64,000 bases of DNA. Source: Pseudonocardia endophytica (GTDB lineage Bacteria; Actinomycetota; Actinomycetes; Mycobacteriales; Pseudonocardiaceae). The notes beneath the pieces were generated by a model. That model did no database searches. It saw nothing but the letters and a program-made list of their open reading frames with translations, and had not been told where the DNA came from. The position numbers and the translations under genes were made by a program. Shown here piece by piece: positions 24,657-33,177 of the stretch (position 1 is the stretch's first letter; each line of letters begins with the position of its first letter). Location: contig NZ_SMFZ01000002.1 of assembly GCF_004339565.1 (NCBI RefSeq), forward strand, positions 1,674,001 to 1,738,000, written 5' to 3'.

Positions 24657-25076
24657 ATGGCCGACGTGTTGGCCGAGGGCTACAACGTCTTCGACACCAA
24701 GAAGTCGCCGAGCGGCACGGTGAAATATCTGGAGTCCCCGCAGGAGGTCATCGGGCTCATCCAGTCCGGGAAGCTCGCCGAGCACATCCTGCTCGTGCGC
24801 GGCGGCACCACGACGTTCCTCGCCCCGGCGCTGTCGATGGGCGCGATCGGCGTGATCACGATGTCCGGTGCTCCCGAGTCGCACCTGGGCATCCTGTCGC
24901 GCGAGTTCCAGACCCCGTGCGTGATGACCGCGCACCTGACGTCCAGCGAGTCCCGCTACGTCGTCGGCTCCACCGACGAGGCGCACTTCGTCGAGATCGC
25001 CAAGGCGCTCGACGGCCGCAAGGTCCGTCTGGACTGCACCGACGACGAGACCGGCCGGGTCGTCGCCGAGGACTGA
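24657..25076 (+). CDS. Stand-alone PEP-utilising-type swivelling phosphohistidine domain protein
   Basis: ATG 24657 follows GAGGAGG. The 139-aa product is a single mobile domain of the PEP-synthase/PPDK type: AEHILLVRGGTTTFLAPALSMG, then the active-site segment SGAPESHLGILSREFQTPCV with the histidine (His76) where PPDK has TSHAAVVAR. Such domains carry a phosphoryl group on histidine between an ATP-grasp site and an acceptor site. As a separate small protein it resembles a detached phosphocarrier, as in split systems such as phenylphosphate synthase. It opens the four-gene set with the ATP-grasp protein at 27462. Confidence 0.75.
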   Translation: MADVLAEGYNVFDTKKSPSGTVKYLESPQEVIGLIQSGKLAEHILLVRGGTTTFLAPALSMGAIGVITMSGAPESHLGILSREFQTPCVMTAHLTSSESRYVVGSTDEAHFVEIAKALDGRKVRLDCTDDETGRVVAED

Positions 25077-25302
25077 TGCCCGCGCCGAGCAGCCGGTGCC
25101 GCATCGCGGAACGTTCGGTACCGACCTCGCCAGGTCCAGGCGCCCGCAGGCGGCGTTGCGCCCCTGCGAAGACGCCCGGAACGAGCTGCGGGCGGCGCCG
25201 GGCCTGAGAACGCCCGGATCCGCCGGTCCCGGCACCACGTTGCGCGACACGGCACCAGTTCCCTTCCTTCCGGGCCGAGACAACGAACAGGAGCAGAAGT
25301 CA

Positions 25303-26733
25303 GTGACGACGACTGAGGGCAAGAAGGCGACCTACAAGGACCGCTACAACGAGGCCGACGACGGCCTGCGGTTCCAGGACCTGACCTACACCGGCAACTT
25401 CGTCGGCATGGAGCCGGTCACGGACGGGATCAAGGGCGACAAGATGATGAAGGCGCGCGCCAGGTCGGGCGTGCTGGAGAAGGTGTCCAAGGAGGACGTC
25501 CTCCACGACACCTTCACGATCGACGAGCTCAACGATCTGAACAACTACCTCGCCTGGAACATCTGGGACGTGCTGGTCATGCGCGCCACCGAGGGCGTGA
25601 GCGGCATGATCCCCCGCCAGGAGTACGAGATCCTGGCCTTCATGCACGAGTTCTACCGCTGGCCGGAGCTCCTCGCCATGACCACCGACGAGGTCGGTGC
25701 CCAGGGGATCATGGACATCGGTGCCACCGCGAAGCGGGAGATCGGCACCAAGGTCAACTCGGTGCACGACTGGTGCATCGGTGCGGTCGGGTTCGGCATG
25801 GGCCGCTGCGGTCTGCTGGCGCTCGAGGCGATCAAGCCCGACGAGTACGTCGCCGAGTCCAACGAGATCCTCAAGTTCATGCAGCGCGTGCTGTGGGGCA
25901 AGCGTCAGGACGGCTACATCCTGAACTCCCAGGACCGCTACCGCTGCCGGATCCACGACCAGGACTTCCTGGACCAGCTCGTCAACCAGGTCGAGGAGCT
26001 GGAGCCGGGCAGCCCGAAGCACCACGCCTTCACCCAGTTCAACGCCGCGGCCGAACTGCTCGCGTTCCTGCACCACTACGACAACCGGCTCGGGCTCGGT
26101 GACACCGGCCCGTACGAGCTGCCGGACGGCAACCTGCTGATCCTGCGCGACCTGTTCGTCAACGAGGACATCTACCACTGGTCCGACGTCTCCGAGGACG
26201 CCGGCCTGCCCTACTCCTACACCCTGGCGATGATCATCGACCCGGAGAAGATGGGGCTCAACGAGATCCGGGTCAACGACATCTCCACGACGTTCACCCG
26301 CCCGAAGAACTACATCGACGCCATCGTCGGTGGCACGGTGTTCGCCCGCCCGAAGTGGGACACCCCGATGGGCGAGGTCCAGAACATCGCGATCGACGAG
26401 CTCGCCGAGCACCTCGGTCGGGTCCAGACCGCGACCATCAAGCTGTACGCGAAGACGTCGAAGATGTGCCGCCGCGACCTGATCTGGAACGGGCAGTACG
26501 TCTACTACATCGACATGATCCTCCCGCACATGCGCAAGGCCGGGACCTACGAGAAGGCCTGCCGCGACTACGACCTGTGGGAGATCGACCAGCGGGTCGC
26601 GAACTACTACTACGACATCACCAAGCGTGGGTTCGCGCAGGAGACGGTGCCGTCCAAGATCTTCTCGGGCGCCGGCTACCTGCCCTTCCCGGACGGCGTG
26701 AGCCCGCACCGCTCGAAGTACCGGGTGCTCTGA
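25303..26733 (+). CDS. Conserved protein of unknown function in the dikinase module, 476 aa
   Basis: GTG 25303 has AGGAG upstream. I do not recognise the family. It is soluble, with long helical and mixed segments: a TATGNF-like DLTYTGNFVGMEPVTDG, a DDL-type helical region near residue 100, an HDWCIGAVGFGMGRCG segment with Cys and His, RYRCRIHDQDFL, and an aromatic-rich C-terminus (QYVYYIDMILPHMRK, ANYYYDITKRGF). There is no signal peptide or membrane segment, and no nucleotide-binding loop. Flanked by two phosphohistidine-domain proteins, it is the best candidate for a substrate-binding or phosphoryl-acceptor subunit, but that is inference from position only. Confidence 0.75.
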   Translation: MTTTEGKKATYKDRYNEADDGLRFQDLTYTGNFVGMEPVTDGIKGDKMMKARARSGVLEKVSKEDVLHDTFTIDELNDLNNYLAWNIWDVLVMRATEGVSGMIPRQEYEILAFMHEFYRWPELLAMTTDEVGAQGIMDIGATAKREIGTKVNSVHDWCIGAVGFGMGRCGLLALEAIKPDEYVAESNEILKFMQRVLWGKRQDGYILNSQDRYRCRIHDQDFLDQLVNQVEELEPGSPKHHAFTQFNAAAELLAFLHHYDNRLGLGDTGPYELPDGNLLILRDLFVNEDIYHWSDVSEDAGLPYSYTLAMIIDPEKMGLNEIRVNDISTTFTRPKNYIDAIVGGTVFARPKWDTPMGEVQNIAIDELAEHLGRVQTATIKLYAKTSKMCRRDLIWNGQYVYYIDMILPHMRKAGTYEKACRDYDLWEIDQRVANYYYDITKRGFAQETVPSKIFSGAGYLPFPDGVSPHRSKYRVL

Positions 26734-26830
26734 CCCGGACCGACCCCGACCGTCCCAGATACCCGGGGGCGCAGGAGGTGTGGCCGTGCGCCGCGTCGCC
26801 TGCGCCCCCGCCGCGTGAAGGATCGTGACC

Positions 26831-27451
26831 ATGACGGCCACCGTGCTGGACGACACCGACTACGCCGTCCTGAACGTCGTAGTGCTGAAGAAGATGGCGA
26901 CGGCCGGATCCGTCGCCGGTGCGACGGGGCTCTCCGAGGGGGAGATCACCCAGGCATTCGAACGCCTTGCCGAGCAGGGGCACGTCGTCGACGTCGGAGG
27001 TTCCGTCCTCCCGGGCGACGGAGCGGAGCCCGCGTTGCGGGAGGCGGCCGAGAGCCGCTACGCCGCGGTGCGTGCGGACCCGGACGTGGCGGCGCTCGAC
27101 GAGAAGTTCGAGACCGTGAACTCGCAGTTCCTGGGCGCGATGTCGTCCTGGCAGCAGATCGAGGTCGGCGGCAGGAAGGTCACCAACGACCACTCCGACC
27201 CGGACTACGACGAGAAGGTCATCGCCAGGCTGGACAAGCTGATCCAGCGCCTGACCTCGTTGATCGAGGCGCTCGGCAGCCATGACCCCCGGTTCGGCCG
27301 CTACTCCGAGCGATTCACCACGGCCATGCAGGCGATCGACTCCGGGCAGCACGACCTCGTGTCGTCGCCGACGGCGGACTCGGTCCACAACATCTGGTTC
27401 GAGTTCCACGAGGACCTGCTACGCACCCTCGGCCGCGAACGTACCGAGTGA
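26831..27451 (+). CDS. Winged-helix-like N-terminus plus helical domain protein in the dikinase module
   Basis: I take ATG 26831 (a GTG six bases earlier is possible); AAGGA lies about 10 bases upstream. The 206-aa product begins with a winged-helix-like unit (VVLKKMATAGSVAGATGLSEGEITQAFERLAEQGHVV, residues 13-55), then a charged helical domain (FETVNSQFLGAMSSWQQIEV, then VIARLDKLIQRLTSLIEAL). It might be a regulator, or a structural subunit of a phosphotransferase complex. I recall that some actinobacterial PPDK loci carry a comparable small gene, but I cannot name a family. Its stop is 10 bases before the PPDK-like start. Confidence 0.65.
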   Translation: MTATVLDDTDYAVLNVVVLKKMATAGSVAGATGLSEGEITQAFERLAEQGHVVDVGGSVLPGDGAEPALREAAESRYAAVRADPDVAALDEKFETVNSQFLGAMSSWQQIEVGGRKVTNDHSDPDYDEKVIARLDKLIQRLTSLIEALGSHDPRFGRYSERFTTAMQAIDSGQHDLVSSPTADSVHNIWFEFHEDLLRTLGRERTE

Positions 27452-27461
27452 GGGAGGCACA

Positions 27462-29972
27462 GTGAGCGAACCGACCTCGACCGTCTCCGGTTCCGGTTTC
27501 ACTCGCGCATTCGCCGAAGCCGATCCCGACGACGTGGACTGGCTGGGCGGCAAGGGAAGTGGCCTGGCCCGCATGAGTCAGCAAGGTCTGCGGGTCCCGC
27601 CGGGCTACGTGATCGGGACCAGCGCCTGCCGCAGTTATCTCGACGAGGGAGCGGTGCCGGCGGGCCTGCTCGACGAGGTGTCGGCTCGTCTGGCCAACCT
27701 CGAGCAGGAAGCCGGTAAGGCGTTCGGTGGAGGACCGGTCCCGCTGTTGCTCTCGGTCCGTTCCGGCGCGCCGATCTCCATGCCCGGCATGATGGACACG
27801 GTCCTGAACCTGGGTCTCAACCGCGACGCCGCGAGCGCACTGGGCCGGGCGACCGGTAACAGCCGGTTCGTGGCCAACGTGGTGGCCCGGTTCCACGCCA
27901 TGTACGCGGACACCGTGCTCGGAGCACTCGATGCCGGCGGGAGCGACATCGACGATCTGGTCGCCGCTGTCGACCCGGGCGACGACGCGGGCGAGGCCTA
28001 CGACCGGATCTGGCAGGCATGCGAGGCGAAGCTGGCCGACGACTCCGGTGACTCCGTCCCGTCGGATCCCCAGGATCAGCTCGTCGGCGCGATCGAGGCG
28101 GTGTTCCGTTCGTGGAACACCCGCCGCGCACGCACCTACCGGGATCACCACGGAATCCCGCACGACCTGGGCACAGCCGTCGTCGTGCAGTCGATGGTGT
28201 TCGGCAACCTCTCCGACGACTCCGGTTCCGGTGTGGTGTTCACGCGCAACCCGGCCACCGGCGAGCCGGGCCTGTTCGGGGAGTACCTGGCGAACAGCCA
28301 GGGCGAGGATGTCGTCGCAGGGACGCGCACTCCGGACCAGGTGGTCGACGCGCTGGCGCAGGGGATCCTGGCCGAGCTACGTGACACCTGTGCCGATCTG
28401 GAGCAGGCGCAGGGCGACGTGCTCGACATCGAGTTCACCGTCGAGCGGTCCGTGCTCTTCTTCCTGCAGGTCCGCAGCGCCAAACGCACACCAGAGGCTG
28501 CGGTGCGGATCGCATCCGACTTCCTTGCCGAGGGCACCGTCCCGCCGGCGGTCGCCCTGCGGAATCTCTCCACCGAGCAGGTCCGCCAGGTGCAGCGACC
28601 CGGCTTCGACGAGGACGAGCTCGCCGACGCACGCACGGCCGGGCGGTTGCTGACCACCGGCATCGGTGCCTGCCCGGGGCAGGTCTCAGGTGCGCTGGTG
28701 CTCGATCCCGATCGTGCGAAGAGCCAGGCCGACGAGGGAGCGGATGTCATCCTCGCCCGAGCCGTCACGAGCCCGGCCGACCTGCACGGCATGATCGCCG
28801 CGAACGGCATCGTCACCGCTACGGGTGGCTCGACCAGCCACGCGGCCGTCGTTGCACGTGCGCTGGGCACAGCCTGCGTCGTCGGCGCGGCGGCGATGGC
28901 GGTCGACGAGTCCGCCCGGACGGTGACGATCGGAGACGTGGTCGTCTCCGAAGGGGACGAGGTCTCTCTCGACGGAGCCAGCGGCGAGCTGTTCACGGGG
29001 CAGATCGCCAGCTCGACGCCGGCGGCCGCGACAGGGGCGCTCGGCGCGGTGCTGTCGACGGCTGCCGAGGCGTCCGGATGCAGCGTGCTGACGCGCGTCA
29101 CACTCCCGTCGGACGTCGAGATCGCACGCCAGGCAGGCGCCACGGGCCTCGTGACCGCGATCGACGACGTCCTGGCCGCGACCGGCCACCTCGGTGGGCT
29201 GGCCGAGCAGCTGCTCGGGGACGGTGACGGGAACGAGCGGTTCGAGCGCGTCGCGGACCTCGTGGCCAAGGAGTTCACGACGCTCCTGGCCTCGGCCGAC
29301 GGCATCGAGGTCGGCGTGCGGGCGATCGACCTCGTCGCCGACGAATCGCGGGAGATGCTGCAGCAGACCGCAGTCACCACCCGGCACCCGGAGCTGTCGG
29401 TGCCGTTGGGCCGGCCGGCTCTCATCGCGGCACAGCTCCGCGGTCTCGCGACAGCGGTTCGCGACTGCGGCGTCTCGCCGCGCGTCCATCTCGCGGTGCG
29501 GCACGTCGGCGACCCGGCCGAGGCCGTGGCACTACGACAGCTGGCCGATGCCGAAGGCGGGAACGTTCCGGTCGGGGCCTACCTGACCAGTCCGCGGGCC
29601 GCGTTCGGGGCACGTGACATCGTCGCGGCATCCGACAACGTCTGGGTCGAGGTCCGGGCGCTCCAGGCGGCCATGTTCGGCATCCCGGCCCGGCAGCTGC
29701 TCACCTCGGAGCCGCTGGACGGCTACCTGCAGCGCAAGTTGCTGAGCTGTGATCCCCGCATCGAGCTGGACACGTCGACGCACGAGCTGCTCGGGCGGAT
29801 CGCGCAGGCTCAGACCGGGACCGTCCCGGTCGGCATGCGTCTGACCGGCTCCGTCCCCCAGACGGCGGCCACACAGCTCTACCAGCTCGGTTTCCGCCGC
29901 TACGCCGTCGATCTCGACGAGACACGGCCGCTGGTTCTCGCTCTGGGCAAGGCCGCGCTCGGCGCAGGCTGA
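27462..29972 (+). CDS. PPDK-like ATP-grasp/phosphohistidine protein with degenerate C-terminal domain
   Basis: GTG 27462 follows GGGAGG; length 836 aa (PPDK is about 870-880). Residues 1-345 match the PPDK nucleotide domain: LSVRSGAPISMPGMMDTVLN, GTAVVVQSMVFGNLSDDSG, FTRNPATGEPGLFGEYL, DIEFTVERS. Residues 400-520 are the swivelling domain with TATGGSTSHAAVVARALGT, phosphohistidine His460. The C-terminal third should be the PEP/pyruvate barrel, but it lacks the conserved arginines, the GTNDLTQ block and the CGEHGG catalytic cysteine. So ATP can probably phosphorylate the histidine, while the final acceptor is unlikely to be pyruvate. It is last in the module with 24657, 25303 and 26831. Confidence 0.82.
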   Translation: MSEPTSTVSGSGFTRAFAEADPDDVDWLGGKGSGLARMSQQGLRVPPGYVIGTSACRSYLDEGAVPAGLLDEVSARLANLEQEAGKAFGGGPVPLLLSVRSGAPISMPGMMDTVLNLGLNRDAASALGRATGNSRFVANVVARFHAMYADTVLGALDAGGSDIDDLVAAVDPGDDAGEAYDRIWQACEAKLADDSGDSVPSDPQDQLVGAIEAVFRSWNTRRARTYRDHHGIPHDLGTAVVVQSMVFGNLSDDSGSGVVFTRNPATGEPGLFGEYLANSQGEDVVAGTRTPDQVVDALAQGILAELRDTCADLEQAQGDVLDIEFTVERSVLFFLQVRSAKRTPEAAVRIASDFLAEGTVPPAVALRNLSTEQVRQVQRPGFDEDELADARTAGRLLTTGIGACPGQVSGALVLDPDRAKSQADEGADVILARAVTSPADLHGMIAANGIVTATGGSTSHAAVVARALGTACVVGAAAMAVDESARTVTIGDVVVSEGDEVSLDGASGELFTGQIASSTPAAATGALGAVLSTAAEASGCSVLTRVTLPSDVEIARQAGATGLVTAIDDVLAATGHLGGLAEQLLGDGDGNERFERVADLVAKEFTTLLASADGIEVGVRAIDLVADESREMLQQTAVTTRHPELSVPLGRPALIAAQLRGLATAVRDCGVSPRVHLAVRHVGDPAEAVALRQLADAEGGNVPVGAYLTSPRAAFGARDIVAASDNVWVEVRALQAAMFGIPARQLLTSEPLDGYLQRKLLSCDPRIELDTSTHELLGRIAQAQTGTVPVGMRLTGSVPQTAATQLYQLGFRRYAVDLDETRPLVLALGKAALGAG

Positions 29973-29992
29973 CCCCAGCCGGCCGATATCGT

Positions 29993-30023
29993 GCCTGCCC
30001 CGCCCGATCAGGGCGGGGCAGGC
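29993..30023. terminator. Bidirectional hairpin terminator
   Basis: GCCTGCCCCGCCC (29993-30005) pairs perfectly with GGGCGGGGCAGGC (30011-30023) around a GATCA loop. It begins 20 bases after the PPDK-like gene and lies about 90 bases from the end of the convergent phosphatase gene. Confidence 0.8.
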
Positions 30024-30111
30024 GCGACCGCTTCGTCGGGACGGGCAGCGACGGCAGGCCCGTAGGGCGACATCACGGACGTCAGCCGCTCCACCTGCTG
30101 CACGCTCGATG

Positions 30112-30771
30112 TCAGCCCGGTACGAGCAGCCCGTCACGGAGCCGGCGGCAGTCCAGCGCTGAGATGCCGCGGTGTCGCGCCCATGCCAGGGCACCGCCGA
30201 AGTCGTTGTCGAGGGCGCCCAACAGCGCCCGGATGGTGTACGGCGGCCTCGATCCCACGCGCACGTAGTCCGTCGAGATCTCGTCGTCGTCGACACCGGC
30301 GATCCTGAGCAGGATCGCGACGAGCAGATCGGTGCGCCCCGTCCCCGTCTCGCAGCAGAGCAGCAGCGGACGGCCGGCCATGGCGCAGACCGACCGGACC
30401 GCCGTGGACAGCGGCGAGTCCGTGGCGGCGAGGTGATGCAGGCAGAACCGCAGGCCTCGTTCATGATCCGGTACGGCATCCAGCGTCACGTCGGAGAGCG
30501 GCGCGTTCAGATAGCTCACCGGTCGGCCGGACAGCGGGCCACGGCCGTGCGCGGCGGCACTGCCACCGGGCCGGAGGTCGAGTACCAACTCCAGCCACAG
30601 ATCGTCGGCAAGGTAGCCCGCGGACATGTCGGTGACCGTGTGGGGCGAACGGCCCCGGAACAGAACGCCGGGCCGAACGCGGTGCTCGGCACCGGCTCGC
30701 AATCCTCCGAGGTCGCGTAGGCCGAGCGTGTCGTGCAGGTTCTCGGCCGGGGTGACCCGGCCCGGCGTCAC
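30112..30771 (-). CDS. Protein-tyrosine-phosphatase-family protein
   Basis: GTG 30771 overlaps the HAD gene stop (GTGA). The 219-aa product is of the bacterial tyrosine-phosphatase (Tyr_phosphatase_3-like) type: an N-terminal NLHDTLGLRDLGGLRA with the RDLGG motif, LFRGRSPHT, ELVLDLRPGG, and the P-loop Cys140-ETGTG-Arg146-T (C-x5-R). Many such proteins act on small phosphate esters or inositides rather than proteins. It is the third gene of a minus-strand operon with the HAD phosphatase and the DUF7065-like protein. Two phosphatases beside a putative substrate-phosphorylating module suggest control or recycling of a phosphorylated intermediate; this is inference. Confidence 0.78.
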   Translation of the reverse strand: MTPGRVTPAENLHDTLGLRDLGGLRAGAEHRVRPGVLFRGRSPHTVTDMSAGYLADDLWLELVLDLRPGGSAAAHGRGPLSGRPVSYLNAPLSDVTLDAVPDHERGLRFCLHHLAATDSPLSTAVRSVCAMAGRPLLLCCETGTGRTDLLVAILLRIAGVDDDEISTDYVRVGSRPPYTIRALLGALDNDFGGALAWARHRGISALDCRRLRDGLLVPG

Positions 30772-31844
30772 CCGATCACCCGGCGGACCGCGACGAGGAG
30801 CTCGTCCGCGGGCCCGGCAGTCCAGTGGACCCTGCGGCCGCCGTCGGTGTGCGAGCGCCGCTCGGTCGGGGACGACGACTCCGCCGCGTCGGCCTCGGCA
30901 CTGGGAACGTCACCGATGGCCCGCCGCGCCGAAGTCACCTCGTCAGTGCCGACTCCCCGTGCCAGCACCCGGGCGGCCTGCCGTCGCCTGCGCCGGCGCG
31001 CCGCACCGGCGTCGTCGGCCGTCGCATCGGCCGACGCGACGACCGGAGTGGACGTGTCACAGCCGCAACCACCCTGGTCGTCGGGGCCGGCGGGCGCGGG
31101 AATCGCACAGGCGCCTGACGCGGGAGCCGCAGCGCCGTCCCCGAGCAGATGGCTGGTGAGTTCCTGAGGCCAGAGCGCGACGAACTCGGCCCCCGCGGCG
31201 AGCAGCTCGTCGACCGAGTGCATCCCCCACGCGACGCCGACCGCGCGTATGCCGACGTCGCGCGCGTCCCGTACGTCACCGGCGGTGTCGGTGACCAGGA
31301 CGGTCGTGGACAGGCCGGGCGCCTGCCGGGCGCCCGTCTCGTCGTAGTCCGCCGAGCAGCGTCGGCCGAAGCTGTTCCCCGCGTCGTCGAGGAACAGCCT
31401 CATCGCCGTGCGCTTGTCGGGAGTGACGTCGCCTCCGAACACGTGCGCGAAGCAGAACGCCAGCTCGTTCGCGGACAGCACCCGGCGCATGACCTGCATC
31501 GCGTTCGACGACATGACCGCCAGCGTGCAGTGCCCGGCGAGACGGCGGACCACGTCGCTGAGCCCCGGCACGAGCGGCGGGTCGTACTCGTTGCGCAACA
31601 GATCCAGGAACGCCGACTTGACCTCGCCGGCGTGACTCTCGTCCCGGCACAGCTTCGCCAGCGAGGAGTAGACGTTGCCGCGGAACAGGTCGAAGTACTG
31701 TTCCGGACCGTCCACGCCCAACTCGAACCGGTCGTTGATCTGGGAGAAGATCGTCCAGGACGCCACCCGGGTCTGGACCAGCGTGCCGTCCAGATCGAAG
31801 ATCACCGCCTCGACCGGTGCCGTGGGCGCGTTGGTACCGCTCAT
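30768..31844 (-). CDS. HAD-superfamily phosphatase with long C-terminal extension
   Basis: Residues 1-235 are a HAD hydrolase: motif I FDLDGTLV (Asp17, Asp19), motif II VMSSNA, a lysine in GGDVTPDKRTA, and motif IV VTDTAGDVRDARDVGIRAVGV, like phosphoglycolate-phosphatase-type enzymes. Residues 236-358 are an added tail: an Ala/Pro/Gly-rich part with a GGCGC cluster, an ARRRRRR basic run near 282-288, then REG-like helices ending WTAGPADELLVAVRRVIG. Such tails are not part of the HAD fold. In a microcompartment locus a terminal helix after a linker can be a cargo-targeting signal, but the residue pattern alone does not prove that. Downstream gene overlaps by four bases. Confidence 0.78.
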   Translation of the reverse strand: MSGTNAPTAPVEAVIFDLDGTLVQTRVASWTIFSQINDRFELGVDGPEQYFDLFRGNVYSSLAKLCRDESHAGEVKSAFLDLLRNEYDPPLVPGLSDVVRRLAGHCTLAVMSSNAMQVMRRVLSANELAFCFAHVFGGDVTPDKRTAMRLFLDDAGNSFGRRCSADYDETGARQAPGLSTTVLVTDTAGDVRDARDVGIRAVGVAWGMHSVDELLAAGAEFVALWPQELTSHLLGDGAAAPASGACAIPAPAGPDDQGGCGCDTSTPVVASADATADDAGAARRRRRRQAARVLARGVGTDEVTSARRAIGDVPSAEADAAESSSPTERRSHTDGGRRVHWTAGPADELLVAVRRVIG

Positions 31845-31868
31845 CTGACTCGCTTCCCTGTTCGCGCG

Positions 31869-32882
31869 CTACGCGCCGGCGTTCACGCGGTGGTACACGT
31901 CGCCGAGCTCGCCGAGGCCGATGAAGTCCATGCACTCGCCGTAACCGGTCTGGCCGGACTCGCCGGAGCGCCCGAGCGTCCAGCGCAGCAGGCTGTTGTG
32001 GCCGACGACACCGGGCTGCGACTGCCACGGGAACGTGGTCAGCGCATGCCCCTCGACATCCCAGCTCTGGTCGCGCTCGTCGGTCACGGTGATCTGGATG
32101 TGCTCGGGGTACAGACGGGACCGCCGGGTCAGGCCGCTTCCCGCCTTCAGGCCGTACAGCGTGCCGCCGTCGAACACGTAGCCATGGGTGAGCCGCAGCG
32201 GCGAGTCGCCGTCCGGGCCGTTCTCCGTGGTGAAGTCGAACAGCCCGTGCACGAACAGGTCCGGGGAGACGTGAGCGTGCATCCAGGACAGGCGCGACGT
32301 CTGCCGCTCCGCCCGCACGCCCCAGCTGTGGTCCATCGTGGACACGCAGTCGATCGGGGTCGTCACGCCGCGCAGCCTGATCTCACCTTCGTAGTGTCCG
32401 GACTGGTCGAAGTGTCCGGCATACGCGTGGCCCCAGGTCTTGTCCATGTCCCGCCCGGCCGCGAGCGGATCCTGGTCGGGGTCGTTGATGTCGAACGGCT
32501 CGTGCAGCGCCGTGTACCGGAAGCGGATCTCCAGGTCGGCAGCCGGATCGGAGTACGAGACGTCCCAGATCTTGTGCGGATCGGTGGCGACGACCTTCAG
32601 TCCGTTCGCCAACTCGTAGTCGATGAGGTTCGACGGCTGCGGGACCACCAGGTGCTCCTGGGACTCCCAGTAGTCCGCCTCCCACGGAGCTATCACCTTG
32701 CGGCTGTTCACCGACACGGTGGACCCGACCACGCCCAACGGCTCCCGGAACAAGCCGTAGAGGCCGATGTTCATGGGGGTGTCGGTGTCCTGGCCGGCAT
32801 AGAGACCGAAGTAGTTGGTTTCGGCCCAGAGCGGGTCGTCGCTGGTCGGAGCGTGGAACTGCGCGTCCTCGGGGCGGATCAT
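31869..32882 (-). CDS. DUF7064/DUF7065-like protein (AttH/CrtC-type fold)
   Basis: I chose ATG 32882 (MIRPEDAQFHAP...), with GAGGAGG 8-14 bases upstream; the frame runs further but upstream sequence looks non-coding. The 337-aa product is rich in beta-strands with EADYWESQEHLVVPQPSNLIDYEL, TMDHSWGVRAERQTSRLSW and HGYVFDGGTLYGLKAG. That is the pattern of the DUF7065/7064 proteins, related in fold to hydroxyneurosporene synthase/AttH, common in steroid and terpenoid clusters of actinobacteria. The function is unknown; lipocalin-like binding or hydration of a hydrophobic substrate is possible. It starts the minus-strand operon divergent from the shell genes, with the operator at 33047-33075 between. 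Confidence 0.7.
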   Translation of the reverse strand: MIRPEDAQFHAPTSDDPLWAETNYFGLYAGQDTDTPMNIGLYGLFREPLGVVGSTVSVNSRKVIAPWEADYWESQEHLVVPQPSNLIDYELANGLKVVATDPHKIWDVSYSDPAADLEIRFRYTALHEPFDINDPDQDPLAAGRDMDKTWGHAYAGHFDQSGHYEGEIRLRGVTTPIDCVSTMDHSWGVRAERQTSRLSWMHAHVSPDLFVHGLFDFTTENGPDGDSPLRLTHGYVFDGGTLYGLKAGSGLTRRSRLYPEHIQITVTDERDQSWDVEGHALTTFPWQSQPGVVGHNSLLRWTLGRSGESGQTGYGECMDFIGLGELGDVYHRVNAGA

Positions 32883-33046
32883 CTGTGAACCTCCTCGGGC
32901 AGGGGGAGTGGTCGGGTGGGCCGTGTCATCGGCCCCGTCGTGCGTCGCGCGAGCCGCGACCGCACGGCGTGATGCAGGACGTGGCCGGCATCCGAACCTG
33001 TCCCGAGCACAGTGGCGTCTCGGCGACCTACTCGACAGGACGAGTT

Positions 33047-33075
33047 CAGACAACACGTCATGCGGACGTTGTCTG
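33047..33075. promoter_or_regulatory. Inverted-repeat operator upstream of the main shell operon
   Basis: CAGACAAC (33047-33054) and GTTGTCTG (33068-33075) are perfect complements separated by 13 bases. An identical pair with the same 13-base gap is at 42104-42132. Here it lies 103 bases before the BMC pentamer start and 165 bases before the divergent DUF7065-like gene. The PucR-type regulator at 39406 is the obvious candidate binder. Confidence 0.72.
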
Positions 33076-33177
33076 GTCTGGATAAGGCGGCTGTGTGACA
33101 GCCGATCCTACTGTCGCCGACCAGAGACGGTGGGGTCTTCCGCCGTCGATGATCCGACCGACGGAGGTGACCGGGGC

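Noticed and set aside
24657..29972. Simple annotation of the module as pyruvate phosphate dikinase for gluconeogenesis
   Set aside because: The pyruvate/PEP domain is degenerate and three extra genes, one a separate phosphohistidine domain, do not fit a housekeeping PPDK.
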